NCBI GenBank assembly: GCA_041689935.1
Contig: JBDNFI010000037.1
Span: forward strand, 1-64,000
Direction of reading: 5' to 3'
Source: CAXBDP01 sp041689935
Lineage (GTDB): Bacteria > Bacteroidota > Bacteroidia > Cytophagales > Cyclobacteriaceae
DNA length: 64,000 bases
This document shows positions 8,829 to 19,251 of the stretch, piece after piece. Within the stretch, counting starts at the first letter, position 1, and every line of letters starts with the position of its first letter. The notes below the pieces were generated by a model that did no database searches, was not told the DNA's origin, and saw only the letters and a program-made list of their open reading frames with translations. The position numbers and the translations under genes are program-made.

Positions 8829-11718
8829 TTTTCTGGAAGATTTGGCAAAGGAGTTAGTGGCTGAGAAAGGCGATCGAATGCATGAAGTGTGCATCGTATT
8901 TCCCAATCGCAGAGCAGGCTTATTCTTTCGCAGGCATTTGGCCAAGCTGATAGATAAGCCTGTATGGGAGCCAAGAATTATCAGTTTCGAGGATTTTGTG
9001 CAGGAGCGCTCCGGATGGCAAGTGCCCGATCAGCTAACGTTGATTTTGGAATTATACAAGGTGTTTCAGAAGCATTTGCCCAAAGGGTCGGAGCGATTAG
9101 ATCGATTCTATTTTTGGGGCGATTTGCTGCTAAAGGATTTTGACGATATCGATAAATACTTGGTAGATGCCGAGCAATTATTCAAAATCCTGTATCGCCA
9201 AAAAGAGCTCGATATTAGCTTTGCAGGCTTCGATGAAGAAAATCAGCGATTGATAAAGCTTTTTTGGGAGACATTCAAGGAGGAACTTTCCAGTCATCAG
9301 GAGAAATTCCTTCATCTATGGGAAGCACTCACAGTTATTTATCGGGAGTTTAACGCCACCCTTGCCCAAATGGGTATCGGCTATGCAGGCTCACTTATCC
9401 GCCAAGTAGTGGACGGCCTCGAAAGCCAAAAATGGGATCAAAAGCACAGGTACTGGTTTGCAGGGTTCAATGCCCTTACGCCTGCGGAGGAAAAGATCAT
9501 TGGCTATTTGCTGGAAAATAATGGCGCAAGAATATTTTGGGACGCAGATGCCTATTACCTCAATAGAGACCATCACGAGGCAGGGTATTTCATGCGTAAA
9601 TACCGATATAGAAAACCCTTTGATGCAACCTTCCCCAAGGAATTGCCGAATCGGTTTGCCGCCGGTAAGATGATCCACCGAATAGCGGTGCCTTTGGAAG
9701 CAGGGCAAGTGAAAAAAGTAGGCGAGCTACTCGCAGAGATTTGCACGTTGCCCGACTTTGTACCTGAGCGCACGGTGGTGGTATTGCCCGACGAAAGATT
9801 GCTAATGCCCGTATTACAATCCCTCCCGCCACAGATTAAGCAGTTTAATGTCACGATGGGATTTCCGCTCAAAGCCTCCATGATGCACAGCTTTTTGGAG
9901 CACCTGCTTATTATGTATCAATTTGCAGATGGTAAAGACAATAAACACCATTTCTACCATCAGCATGTGCGCTCTATCTTGGCACATCCAATTTTGAAGG
10001 GTTTGTTTCCTACATTTTCCAAAGAGAAATTGGCCGTTATTCTCAAAGGTAATTTGATCAGAGTAAAGGCCAGCGACTTGGTCGAAGATGATCCGATATC
10101 GAAATTGCTTTTTGCGGAACTCCATGTTGACGCAATTTTCGACCACATCCAAGAGGTCTTGTTATCGCTCTACACCGAAATGAATACACGGGAGGATTAT
10201 GAACTCAATCAGATTGATGGTGAATGTATTTACCATTTCTATACACAGATCAAGCGATTGCAAGACGTATTTGTCGAAAGTAAATTGGAGATTGATCTGA
10301 ATGGATTTTTGATGCTTTTCCGACAGTTTTCCAAGTCTATAAGGTTGCCTTTTCAAGGAGAGCCGCTACTTGGCTTGCAAATAATGGGGGTTTTGGAAAC
10401 TCGCCTGCTGGATTTCGACCGGATCATCCTGCTTTCGATGAACGAAGGCGTGTTACCTCCCGCTTCGAGCCAAAGTTCATTTGTGCCATACAATCTCCGC
10501 AAGGCGTTCGACATGCCTACCCCTGAGCATAAGGATGCCATTTCATCCTATCATTTCTATCGCCTTATGCAAAGGGCCAATGAGGTGTATGCATTTTATA
10601 ATACAGAGGTAGAAGGAGGAATAAGTAAAGGTGAAAAAAGCCGCTTTTTACTTCAAATGGAGATGGAAGGCCTACTAAAGGGAAATCTTCATCAGCTTGG
10701 CAATACCATCCGACTTGCAGGAGCTTCTGTGATAGAAGTAGCTAAAGATGCATGGAGTTTGGGCGAGCTTCAAAAATATCTTGGAAAGGGAGACGGCCTT
10801 CGAGTGCTTTCTGCATCAGCTCTCAATACCTATTTGGATTGTCGATTACGGTTTTATTTCAAGTATATTTTGGGCCTGAAGGAATTGGAGGATATTCGAG
10901 AAGAGATAGATCCGATGGTTTTCGGCAATATCCTACACGCAACGATGGAGCAATTGTACTTGGAGATTCAGCAGCGTACGGGTCGGCCTGCTATAGAGCG
11001 GGAGGATTTTTCGTCTTTGAGGAAAATGTATCTATCCATTCTTAAAGAAAAATTTGCGATTGCTTTCCAGTGGGAAGCGAAAGAGATGGATGAAAAACTC
11101 ACTGGTAATAATCATTTGGCCTTTGTTGCATTGGAAAATTATATTGAGAATTTGATAAAATTTGATGAGCAACAAGCACCTTTTACTATTTTGGGTTTAG
11201 AGAAAGGTCGTGGCAAAGATGATCCTATGCCTTTCGAATTTGATCTAAATGGAAAGCGGGAGGTTGCCTACCTCAATGGCTCTATAGATCGGCTAGATGA
11301 AAAGGGAGGTGTAATTCGGGTACTTGATTATAAAACCGGAAAAGCGGATGTCCATTTCACTTCTGTAGCCAGCTTGACCGACCGCGAGGATGATAAGCGA
11401 AATAAGGCGGTATTTCAAACGCTTATTTATGCATTGCTCATAGAGAGCATGCATGATTTCCCAAAAGATAAGCCCCTGCAAACGGGCGTAATTACCACCA
11501 GAAGTTTGACTGATTCGATCATTCAGATGTCTGATGGCAGGGAGATTAGACCTGTGTTTAATGAAGTAGGGGATGTGCGGGAATTGCTGCCGGAATTCAC
11601 CAATGGTTTGCAGGCATTATTAGCTGATTTATTTGATCCAGATCAAGCCTGGGATCAAGTGGAAAACCCTAAAAAATGCGAATATTGTCCATACAACGTG
11701 ATTTGCCAGAAGGCTTGA
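8821..11718 (+). CDS. addB: AddB-like PD-(D/E)XK nuclease subunit
   Basis: A 965-residue protein, translationally coupled to addA. The N-terminus has VFPNRRAGLFFRRHL, typical of the inactivated helicase half of AddB, with no Walker A motif. The C-terminus has the nuclease core FGNILHATMEQLY, GSIDRLDE and VLDYKTG (D836, K838). C674 (YLDCRLRFYF) together with C953, C956 and C962 (CEYCPYNVIC) form the four-cysteine iron-sulphur clamp of AddB. In characterised AddAB enzymes the AddB subunit recognises Chi. It works with AddA in recombinational double-strand break repair. A hairpin downstream ends the pair. Confidence 0.85.
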   Translation: MADFLEDLAKELVAEKGDRMHEVCIVFPNRRAGLFFRRHLAKLIDKPVWEPRIISFEDFVQERSGWQVPDQLTLILELYKVFQKHLPKGSERLDRFYFWGDLLLKDFDDIDKYLVDAEQLFKILYRQKELDISFAGFDEENQRLIKLFWETFKEELSSHQEKFLHLWEALTVIYREFNATLAQMGIGYAGSLIRQVVDGLESQKWDQKHRYWFAGFNALTPAEEKIIGYLLENNGARIFWDADAYYLNRDHHEAGYFMRKYRYRKPFDATFPKELPNRFAAGKMIHRIAVPLEAGQVKKVGELLAEICTLPDFVPERTVVVLPDERLLMPVLQSLPPQIKQFNVTMGFPLKASMMHSFLEHLLIMYQFADGKDNKHHFYHQHVRSILAHPILKGLFPTFSKEKLAVILKGNLIRVKASDLVEDDPISKLLFAELHVDAIFDHIQEVLLSLYTEMNTREDYELNQIDGECIYHFYTQIKRLQDVFVESKLEIDLNGFLMLFRQFSKSIRLPFQGEPLLGLQIMGVLETRLLDFDRIILLSMNEGVLPPASSQSSFVPYNLRKAFDMPTPEHKDAISSYHFYRLMQRANEVYAFYNTEVEGGISKGEKSRFLLQMEMEGLLKGNLHQLGNTIRLAGASVIEVAKDAWSLGELQKYLGKGDGLRVLSASALNTYLDCRLRFYFKYILGLKELEDIREEIDPMVFGNILHATMEQLYLEIQQRTGRPAIEREDFSSLRKMYLSILKEKFAIAFQWEAKEMDEKLTGNNHLAFVALENYIENLIKFDEQQAPFTILGLEKGRGKDDPMPFEFDLNGKREVAYLNGSIDRLDEKGGVIRVLDYKTGKADVHFTSVASLTDREDDKRNKAVFQTLIYALLIESMHDFPKDKPLQTGVITTRSLTDSIIQMSDGREIRPVFNEVGDVRELLPEFTNGLQALLADLFDPDQAWDQVENPKKCEYCPYNVICQKA

Positions 11719-11766
11719 TTGGAGTACTTTTGCAAGTGTATGATCAAGCACCGTGAGAAATCAAGA

Positions 11767-11797
11767 AAGGTCATAAGTTTATCCTTATGACCTTGTT
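11767..11797. terminator. Hairpin between convergent addB and aldehyde dehydrogenase
   Basis: The perfect 11-bp arms AAGGTCATAAG (11767-11777) and CTTATGACCTT (11784-11794) enclose a six-base loop and are followed by a weak T tract. The position between converging genes suggests a shared terminator. Confidence 0.65.
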
Positions 11798-11869
11798 TAT
11801 GATAGCGAAAACTTAACGATCTGTCAAATATTTAGCCTGTGGATCCATGAATGCGATGAAAGCGAAATT

Positions 11870-13231
11870 TCATTCTTTCACATACACTGTTTTACGATTG
11901 ATGAATTCCATCATTCCATCTTTGGCAAGTTCCCGTCCGTAGCCAGAGTTCTTAGTGCCACCAAAAGGCAATCTAGGATCTGATTTCACCAACTCATTAA
12001 TAAAAAAGGCTCCATCACTACTCATTTCTGCGTATTTGATGGCTTTTTCTACATCTTTGGTGAAAATGGTAAGGCCTAGTCCATAATTCGATTTTTCAGA
12101 AAGTTCGAAGGCTTCATCCAAGGTTTTCACTTTTATCATGGCTGCAAGTGGCCCAAAGGTTTCTTCATCAAATGCAGGCATGCCAGGCGTTACTCCTCCA
12201 AGCACGGTAGGTTCGTGATAGCAAAGCGTTTGATTGCCGCCAAGCAATAGTTCTGCTCCAAGTGTTACCGATTCATTGACTTGTGTATGTAGCTGATCTG
12301 CTAAATCCAAGCGAGCCAAAGGCCCTACCTGTGTCGTTTCTGTCAAGGGATTTCCAGAGGCTAACTCACTTACAGCTTTAGTAAATTTTGTCACAAACTC
12401 ATCGTAAATGGTTTCCAGCAAAATAAAGCGCTTAGCCGCAATACAACTTTGCCCGCAATTGAGCATGCGAGCCGCAATGGCTGTTTTTACAGCTTTATCA
12501 ATATCAGCGTCTTCGCACACGATAAAGGCATTATTTCCACCCAGTTCCAGCACTGTTTTTTTGAGGTATTTGCCCGCCATCGCAGCCACTGCAGAGCCAG
12601 CTCTTTCACTACCAGTTAAGGTGACAGCCTGCACGGCATGGTGCGCTATTACTTTTTCAGTTTGGTCATGATGGATAATCAAATTTTGAAATACATCTCT
12701 TGGAAATCCGGCTTTTGTAAATACCTCTTCAATAAGTTTGGCGCATCCAAATACGTTGGGCGCATGTTTTAATAGACCTGTATTTCCAGCTGTTAAGGTA
12801 GGAGCTGCATATCTAAAGACTTGCCAAAAAGGAAAATTCCAAGGCATAATGGCTAAAACCGTTCCCATAGGATCATGTCTCACAAAACTTTGGGACGCGT
12901 CTGTAGCGATGATTTCATTTGCTAAAAACGCAGGAGCATTATCGGCATAGTAATCACAAACCAATGCACATTTATTGATTTCACCCTTGGATTCTGAAAT
13001 AGGTTTGCCCATTTCTAAAGTGATCATTTTGGCATATTCTTCCACGTTGTCGCGCAATACTTGCCCAGCCTTTTTCATTAATCGACAGCGTTCTGCTAGA
13101 GGCACTTTTTTCCAAGAGGCAAAGGCTGTTTGGCTGTTGTTTAGTTTCTCATCCAACTCATCTGTGGTGATCGCTATAGATTGCCCAACCTGCTCAGCAT
13201 TGTATGGATTAATACTTTTGAATTCCACCAT
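11870..13231 (-). CDS. NAD(P)-dependent aldehyde dehydrogenase, succinate-semialdehyde type
   Basis: A 453-residue aldehyde dehydrogenase, the usual length of the short GabD/Sad-type succinate-semialdehyde dehydrogenases. Visible motifs are MPWNFPFWQVFR, TGSERAG, VLELGGNN with the general-base Glu, and the nucleophile C263 in LNCGQSC. It lacks an N-terminal targeting signal. It is the last gene of a reverse-strand run that also encodes a GABA-type aminotransferase and an amino-acid decarboxylase. Oxidation of a semialdehyde made by that aminotransferase is the likely job, for example succinate semialdehyde to succinate. The substrate is inferred from family and context; other omega-aldehydes are possible. 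Confidence 0.8.
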   Translation of the reverse strand: MVEFKSINPYNAEQVGQSIAITTDELDEKLNNSQTAFASWKKVPLAERCRLMKKAGQVLRDNVEEYAKMITLEMGKPISESKGEINKCALVCDYYADNAPAFLANEIIATDASQSFVRHDPMGTVLAIMPWNFPFWQVFRYAAPTLTAGNTGLLKHAPNVFGCAKLIEEVFTKAGFPRDVFQNLIIHHDQTEKVIAHHAVQAVTLTGSERAGSAVAAMAGKYLKKTVLELGGNNAFIVCEDADIDKAVKTAIAARMLNCGQSCIAAKRFILLETIYDEFVTKFTKAVSELASGNPLTETTQVGPLARLDLADQLHTQVNESVTLGAELLLGGNQTLCYHEPTVLGGVTPGMPAFDEETFGPLAAMIKVKTLDEAFELSEKSNYGLGLTIFTKDVEKAIKYAEMSSDGAFFINELVKSDPRLPFGGTKNSGYGRELAKDGMMEFINRKTVYVKE

Positions 13232-13285
13232 TAAATATTTTTAGACTTGAAAATTATGCGTAAAATTTAGAAACACCTTTATCTA

Positions 13286-14305
13286 TTAATGGATGTAGCT
13301 CCAAGCTGTTTTTTTAATATTTATTCCAGCCTTTTTACCGAACTTAATAGATTTAGTTACCTCCGTAAAATTATTGAACGATTGATAAACATCTTCCTTA
13401 GGCCATCGTAATTGGACAGAACCTTTTACAGGACGGTATATGCTGGTAAATAATGTTCCAAACCCTTCTTGGTAGCGCTTATTATACAGTGGTGGATGTA
13501 AGAATGCTTGCGATAAATTATTCGCAGTAAGCTCTTTATTCTCTAATAAATTTTTTAAAAATAGAGAACGCTCCATTGTTCGGTTAAACCTTGCGTTTTC
13601 TGGCCAATGGATAGATTCCTGATGGTTGGTCGTATACGCTACGTTCGTTATTGCAGGCGAACTATCCGGCGACAATAGGACGGTTTTAAAAGCACCACTT
13701 TTGTCTAACACGGTTACATTATACGCCATGTGTGATGGAATATGAGTTAATACTTCTATCGCTTCTTGCAGATTGCTGCAAAATTCTAGCACATAACGGA
13801 GAATAAATGAAATACCAAAACCTTGTCCCACCACTTTGCGCCCTCCGAAAGTAAGCGACACAGCTAATCCATCTTCATTTATTCCATCCACCAGTCCAAT
13901 AATATGATCTGTGATGGCCATTACTTTTTTACCGTTCCAAGAACTTAAGAAAAGCGTGCCTTCAAAGAGATTTGGGTGATAATCGTAGTTGCGAACCAAT
14001 TGAATATCATTGCCAGACATAACTGCCTGCGAGCAAGCGTTTAAATGAGCGGGAGGTTGATATCCAGTCAGAAAACGCGCCATTTGCTCATCAGCATCCA
14101 CCAAATTACAAAGGTGCTCATACGTAGGAAGCAACTTAGGCATATATTTTCTAAGAGCGGCTTCGGAGGTAGCCAAATCTGGGATGTATTTGGCCTCGTC
14201 AGTGTTCAGCCTATTTCGATATGTGGGCCAATAGGAATAAAATAAGTTTTGAAATTTTAAACTTGGACGACCATATTCAGAAATTGACTTAAAGTTAAGC
14301 TGCAT
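13286..14305 (-). CDS. C45-family NtnH acyltransferase/amidohydrolase
   Basis: A 339-residue protein of the acyl-CoA:6-aminopenicillanate acyltransferase-like (peptidase C45) NtnH family. These proteins self-cleave to expose an N-terminal Cys. Here the predicted nucleophile is C91 in LNA-CSQAV, preceded by a 90-residue prosegment. NYDYHP, the LVDGINEDGLAVSLTFGG block and QEAIEVLTHIPSH-like segments are typical of the fold. Members hydrolyse or form amide bonds of acylated amino compounds. The gene lies 78 bases downstream of the ATP-grasp ligase gene, so one may make an amide that the other opens. The substrate is unknown. One octamer repeat lies inside. Confidence 0.75.
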   Translation of the reverse strand: MQLNFKSISEYGRPSLKFQNLFYSYWPTYRNRLNTDEAKYIPDLATSEAALRKYMPKLLPTYEHLCNLVDADEQMARFLTGYQPPAHLNACSQAVMSGNDIQLVRNYDYHPNLFEGTLFLSSWNGKKVMAITDHIIGLVDGINEDGLAVSLTFGGRKVVGQGFGISFILRYVLEFCSNLQEAIEVLTHIPSHMAYNVTVLDKSGAFKTVLLSPDSSPAITNVAYTTNHQESIHWPENARFNRTMERSLFLKNLLENKELTANNLSQAFLHPPLYNKRYQEGFGTLFTSIYRPVKGSVQLRWPKEDVYQSFNNFTEVTKSIKFGKKAGINIKKTAWSYIH

Positions 14306-14383
14306 CCTTTATTTTAAATTCATTTTAAACATTTCTTAATACGCTTTTAGTTTTGGTCTTGTCCGCTTGCAAAAGTCCAAAAT

Positions 14384-15880
14384 TTATTTGGTCAAACTAC
14401 CTTGCAATTCGATATTTTCTGTTGGAGTTTCTATTAATTGAGAAACGTATTTGCCTCTAACAGCATTTATCCATCTATGCGCCCGATCATTTAATTGAAA
14501 ATCATCTGTCATCATTCGTCCTCTAGAAACCAAAATTCCCATATCAGCACCTTCATACAGATAATCGCCTTGTTTGGATATGTGCAAAAAGAACGCTTCA
14601 CTTTCAGATTCTACGGCTCTTCTGTGGGTATCCATTCGGTCAAATTGGATATGACCGTTATCAAACATTTGATAAATCCCTGATTGTGGGGCCTCAGATA
14701 CGTGTTCAATCGTATCTTTTGTGTGTTTGATGATCAATTGGCTCCAGCCATCAATATTTACTTGCTTGGCCCAGCGACTATTCAGCGCATTTACATTGAG
14801 TTTATATTCCACATTCATCCATTCTAGTATGTGAAATATAAACAGTGGAGCATCCGCTAGGGCAAAAACAGCGTGATTTGTAATGGAACTAGCCCCAGTC
14901 ACTCGTGGATTTAGTTCGCCTAAGTAAATCTTACCATTGTCTTGATCAATCAAAAAATCTAATTCAAAATACCCTTTGTATCCTTCTTCTCTTAACTGAT
15001 TGCCAAATAGCTTTGTGTATTTTGCTGCTTTTTTCCTTAGCTGAGGTGTAAATGCATTCGGAAAGATCTCATTTCCACACCAGCCGCCTTTATAGGGGGT
15101 CAATTCTTTAAAACCAACCAATTCGGTCATCAATGGCGCAACAATAGTCCCATGTTTTGTAACGCATGCTTCAATTGCTGAACCTTTACAATTGATGCGC
15201 TTCATGATTTTGACTTCTTTTTCTTTTACAATTTCTTCCTCATATTTTCTAAACTCCTCCTCATTGGAAATAAAAAATGTGGTGTGGCCAGAGTCACCAA
15301 AAGGAGTTTGTATCACAAGGTCTGTCCCCAATGCTTTTGAAACACTATTTAACTGGGCATAGTCAGTAACGGCAGAGAGCACATACGGAACACAGGGTAC
15401 TCCAGCTTTTTCGGCCAGTCTATTGGTGTTCACTTTATTGTCCATTAATGTCCTCATTTTTGAGCTTGGGAACATTATTTCTAAGCCTAATTTTTTGGCG
15501 AGTTTTTCAGTTTTTTCATTAAACATCAAGAACATCGCCTTGCCTCTATTTTTTCCTTTACTTCTTAGTTTTATGTATTGTTGTACTTCGGGGTGTTGAA
15601 GTAGGTAGTTATTGATGTCTTCAATACTTGTAAACTCATCATGTGGAATTTCTGTCTTTGGTGAGAAAACATTTGGATGTTGCCCATCAAAGCATTCAAT
15701 ATGCGAAATAAACTTAAAGCCTTTTATCCATTCATCTGCCCCCAGCAAATTAAAATTGGTTGCGCTTATAAAATATAATGGAATCTCATTTTTATAAAAG
15801 TATCTCCTAATATCTGGAATTCCATTTAACACTTCAATGGAGTCATCTTTTTTTATCCGTGATGTTTTTTTAGTACTCAT
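14384..15880 (-). CDS. ATP-grasp ligase of unknown substrate
   Basis: A 498-residue ATP-grasp protein. A variable N-terminal 150 residues is followed by the ATP-grasp core: LVIQTPFGDSGHTTFF (glycine-rich loop), the basic strand EVKIMKRINCKGSA, and the metal site GYFELDFLIDQDN with LGELNPRVTGASS. Such enzymes join a carboxylate to an amine or thiol through an acyl-phosphate; database names are often biotin carboxylase-like. No biotin-carrier or carboxyltransferase domain is present, so a stand-alone amide ligase is more likely. It lies 36 bases after the decarboxylase gene and before the C45 hydrolase. Possible substrates, such as an amine product of the decarboxylase and an amino acid, are guesses from context. 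Confidence 0.75.
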   Translation of the reverse strand: MSTKKTSRIKKDDSIEVLNGIPDIRRYFYKNEIPLYFISATNFNLLGADEWIKGFKFISHIECFDGQHPNVFSPKTEIPHDEFTSIEDINNYLLQHPEVQQYIKLRSKGKNRGKAMFLMFNEKTEKLAKKLGLEIMFPSSKMRTLMDNKVNTNRLAEKAGVPCVPYVLSAVTDYAQLNSVSKALGTDLVIQTPFGDSGHTTFFISNEEEFRKYEEEIVKEKEVKIMKRINCKGSAIEACVTKHGTIVAPLMTELVGFKELTPYKGGWCGNEIFPNAFTPQLRKKAAKYTKLFGNQLREEGYKGYFELDFLIDQDNGKIYLGELNPRVTGASSITNHAVFALADAPLFIFHILEWMNVEYKLNVNALNSRWAKQVNIDGWSQLIIKHTKDTIEHVSEAPQSGIYQMFDNGHIQFDRMDTHRRAVESESEAFFLHISKQGDYLYEGADMGILVSRGRMMTDDFQLNDRAHRWINAVRGKYVSQLIETPTENIELQGSLTK

Positions 15881-15916
15881 AATTCAATATTAATGATTAA
15901 ATAAAAGATTATTCTA

Positions 15917-18646
15917 TTATTTGATGTTCATTCCACCAAAAGACGTTGTTGTTTTTTGTCTGTCTAAAACGCTTTGTTTAAAAATTCTTAAGCCCAAGTC
16001 TGCACGATAGCCGTGAATTTCGCTTACGTCAAGTGCATTCATAAAATTGATGATTTCTTCGCTTACTACTTGGCCTGGCACAAGCACTGGAAACCCGGGA
16101 GGATAGGGAATAACAAAAGTTGAAGCGACCAAAATTCGCCCGTTTTGTAAGGTAGCTAAGCAATCTTTCAAAGGAATGTACTCATAGTTCTCCTCCTTAT
16201 AAGCTAAGAAGTAGGCAGTACGTAAATCGCCTCCAGGTACGCCAGGCACCGCTTGAAATGAGTGGTGAAAAAAGCTAAAATCGGGTAAAGGAGGCACTAG
16301 TTTAGTTAGCGAATGAATGCGATTTTGGTGAATTTCCATTTCTTTATCATTCTTTCCCTTAAACTCTTCATCTAGCTCATCTGCTATTTTTAATAGGGCA
16401 TTTGTTAAATAGGTAATACTGCCTCTAGTGGTGCCTATATTGGTCATAAATAGAACAGTATTTCTAGAAGTTTTATTGATTTGGATTTTAAATTTATCCA
16501 TCAAATATTTATTCTTAAAGGTATCCCCATCCACGCCAGTTTTCCCAATGTGTAAGGTCACTTTGGTTGGATCTAGGACGAACTCGTCCATTTGCCAAGC
16601 ATCATCCATAAGGTTCCAACCTTCATTTCTGGTGTAGTATTCTTTAAGGCCTGTTTGTCGATATTTATCCGGAATAAAGTCATGTACCGTGAGGATGTCA
16701 AAGTATTTGCTTAGCTGAGGGGTGTCATTCACTTTAGCTCTGAGCACCATCGCCATTTCAATACTTTTTTCTACAAGTTCAAAACCTTCTAACTGTACTT
16801 GGCGCCTTCCTACATCCAATGAAGCTAACATTTGATAATTTGGAGAGGTTGATGTATGAGTCATATAGGCTTCTAAAAAAGTATTTTCACTTTTCCTTCT
16901 GAAGTCTTGATCCCATATATGAATCATGGAGCCTTGTCTAAAGCTGCTCAATGTTTTATGCGTACTTTGTGTGGCATACACGCGTATACGTACCTTATCG
17001 GGATCTGGCAGTAGGGAAACTTCATTTTCTTTTAAGTCTTTGCTGTACTCAATATACTTTTTTCGATAGGCACTGCTATTATATTTTTCATATAGCTTTT
17101 TGGCAACGTACATTCCCGTTCGCTGCCTATAATTTTTTGCAAATCCCGCAAAGGCAAACCAAGCTTCGTCCCACAAAAATATCATATCTGGTTTTATGGC
17201 CAATACCTCTTCCATCACGCGTTCTACATTATAGACCATCCCATCAAAAGTGCAATTGGTGAGCAATAGCATCTTCACTTTTTCTAATCTACCCGCTTTT
17301 TTTAGCTGCAATATTTTGTCCTTGATATGAGCCAAGGGCACAGCCCCATACATTGAATATTTTTCTATGGGATAAGAATCAAGATATACTGGATAGGCTC
17401 CTACCAAAACTAAGCCGTAGTGATGTGATTTATGACAATCTCTGTCAATAAGCACCACGTTTCCTGGTTCGATAAGCGCTTGCATCACTATTTTATTAGC
17501 TGTAGAAGTGCCATTGGTAACGAAATAGGTGTATTGCGAACCATAAGCATCTCTTGCCATTTCCTGTGCTCTTTTGATTGGTCCTGTAGGCTGCAGTAAG
17601 GAATCTAGTCCTCCTGTAGTAGCGGATGTTTCTGCCAAAAACATATTCCTGCCATAAAATTCTCCGAAGTCATTAATCCACCTTGATTTGAAAACTGAAT
17701 TCCCTCTTGAAATGGGCATGGCATGAAAAATACCCGTTGGCCTTTTGCTGTACTCTACTAAAGCAGAAAAGAAGGGAGTTTCAAAACGTTCAGCAATTCC
17801 TCTTAAAATAGTAAGATGAAGTTCCTGTATATCTTCCGTTTGGTAAAAAATTCTTCGAAAGCGTTTTATGGTACTGTCTTTAAGATGACCCAGTGAAGTA
17901 TCTGTCACATAGTAGGTGTCCAATTCTGGTCTAAACCCGTGAATCAAGTCACCTAACAATGGGCCAAGGTCTACCTCAGATTTAGATGAATAATCAAACT
18001 TGGTTACTTGCTGAATGTAAGGCTTTATAAGCGAAGAAATTTCTTTTGAGTAATATGGTGTAGCATATCTTACTACGACGGCTTGTATTTTATTGTTGAA
18101 ATGTAGGGCAATCATCGCATCCTGAAAAGAACGCTGTACCACCACTCCATACGTAAATTTGTCATTTGCTAAGCGTAATGACATGAATTTATGTTTTAAT
18201 GCATGCTCATCTTTTTCGGAAATATCATCTATATAGAGTACCTCAAAATGATTTTTTCGCACATTATTTTGCAGATCATGCTCTTCCAGAGGTTCTATAT
18301 TTTGTTCATCAACATCCATATAATCTGGATTGCTTTTGAAACTATCGCCTACTAATTCTTTGGTAGTATCGGCTACTATATGCGCTAGGGAAGTATGTTC
18401 ATCTTTAGAAAGCACATTTTCTAATTTTAATATTCGCCCTATTCCTGGTAAAGCAAAATAACTTTCAACGCCTTTTAGATCTTTAATTAAGCCTTTTACT
18501 GCTTCTCTATGCTTTTTTTCATTTATGGAGCCATGATTACAACGAGCCAATTCTGCACTTTCAATTTTCAACTTATTCCAATAGTCAACTCGTAATTGAC
18601 TTATGTTGTAGTAAGGTGAAGTCTTTGATTTTTTTTTATTTGACAT
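15917..18646 (-). CDS. PLP-dependent Orn/Lys/Arg-decarboxylase-like enzyme
   Basis: A 909-residue fold-type I PLP enzyme. The N-terminal 250 residues include a response-regulator-like wing segment (HFEVLYIDDISEKDEHAL, YGVVVQRSFQDAMIAL), as in inducible basic amino-acid decarboxylases. The core has FVTNGTSTANKIV, DRDCHKSHHYGLVL, FLWDEAWFAFAGF (Asp pairing with the PLP pyridine) and the Schiff-base lysine K564 in STHKTLSSFRQGSMIH. The C-terminus has VPGVPGGDLRTAYF and PYPPGFPVLVPGQVV, the decarboxylase C-terminal signature. It should decarboxylate lysine, ornithine, arginine or a relative to the diamine. It is followed by the ATP-grasp gene after 36 bases. Some relatives are only labelled aminotransferase, so the reaction is not proven. 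Confidence 0.75.
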   Translation of the reverse strand: MSNKKKSKTSPYYNISQLRVDYWNKLKIESAELARCNHGSINEKKHREAVKGLIKDLKGVESYFALPGIGRILKLENVLSKDEHTSLAHIVADTTKELVGDSFKSNPDYMDVDEQNIEPLEEHDLQNNVRKNHFEVLYIDDISEKDEHALKHKFMSLRLANDKFTYGVVVQRSFQDAMIALHFNNKIQAVVVRYATPYYSKEISSLIKPYIQQVTKFDYSSKSEVDLGPLLGDLIHGFRPELDTYYVTDTSLGHLKDSTIKRFRRIFYQTEDIQELHLTILRGIAERFETPFFSALVEYSKRPTGIFHAMPISRGNSVFKSRWINDFGEFYGRNMFLAETSATTGGLDSLLQPTGPIKRAQEMARDAYGSQYTYFVTNGTSTANKIVMQALIEPGNVVLIDRDCHKSHHYGLVLVGAYPVYLDSYPIEKYSMYGAVPLAHIKDKILQLKKAGRLEKVKMLLLTNCTFDGMVYNVERVMEEVLAIKPDMIFLWDEAWFAFAGFAKNYRQRTGMYVAKKLYEKYNSSAYRKKYIEYSKDLKENEVSLLPDPDKVRIRVYATQSTHKTLSSFRQGSMIHIWDQDFRRKSENTFLEAYMTHTSTSPNYQMLASLDVGRRQVQLEGFELVEKSIEMAMVLRAKVNDTPQLSKYFDILTVHDFIPDKYRQTGLKEYYTRNEGWNLMDDAWQMDEFVLDPTKVTLHIGKTGVDGDTFKNKYLMDKFKIQINKTSRNTVLFMTNIGTTRGSITYLTNALLKIADELDEEFKGKNDKEMEIHQNRIHSLTKLVPPLPDFSFFHHSFQAVPGVPGGDLRTAYFLAYKEENYEYIPLKDCLATLQNGRILVASTFVIPYPPGFPVLVPGQVVSEEIINFMNALDVSEIHGYRADLGLRIFKQSVLDRQKTTTSFGGMNIK

Positions 18647-18829
18647 CGAAGTGATTTTAGGTTATCAATAATCCATAAAAGATGGTGAAGAAAAACTGAA
18701 AAACAGTTAGGTACTGAAGAAGAAAGAAGAGGTGATATAATATGCCCTAGTATATCAAAGCAGCTCTACTTAAGTAGGAAATTAAAAAGATCATGAAATT
18801 AAACGAAGCCCATGATCCAAGCAATTTGT

Positions 18830-19240
18830 CTAATTTTTTGAATACAAAGCCAATTTATTTCCTTGAGAATCAATAAAAATAGCGAAGTAGCCTGATTCTT
18901 CTGATATCAAGGTTTTTGGCATGATTACACGACCTCCCGCTGGCTCCACCTGATCAAGGACTAAACTTAAGTTATTGCCAGCATAGAGATAAATCAACGG
19001 CCCGGTATCACTGGGTATATACCCTGGTCCTGCTACTACCGCGCCACCGATTCCTTTAGTGGTTGGGAAAAATGCCATAGCGTTGGCCGCTATAATATTT
19101 TGCTCCATGGCAATCGCAAAAATTCTTTGATAAAACTGCACAGCTTGCTGAAAATCGATTGCGGGTATTTCGAACCAGCTCACGTAATCTATTCTGGATG
19201 CTGCTTTCTTGTTTTTTTTTCCTGCACTTACATCGCCCAT
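18830..19240 (-). CDS. VOC (glyoxalase-fold) protein
   Basis: A 136-residue single VOC domain. A short Lys-rich leader is followed by VSWFEIPAIDFQQAVQFYQRIF, a glycine-rich GIGGAVVAGPGYIPSDTG strand-loop, and IFIDSQGNKLALYS at the end. Such proteins bind metal and small hydrophobic or oxo compounds. The actual reaction cannot be read from sequence. It lies 11 bases after the amidase gene and is part of the same transcription unit. It is separated by about 180 bases from the decarboxylase gene. That gap holds no ORF that I can support. Confidence 0.75.
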   Translation of the reverse strand: MGDVSAGKKNKKAASRIDYVSWFEIPAIDFQQAVQFYQRIFAIAMEQNIIAANAMAFFPTTKGIGGAVVAGPGYIPSDTGPLIYLYAGNNLSLVLDQVEPAGGRVIMPKTLISEESGYFAIFIDSQGNKLALYSKN

Positions 19241-19251
19241 TTTTTTATTAT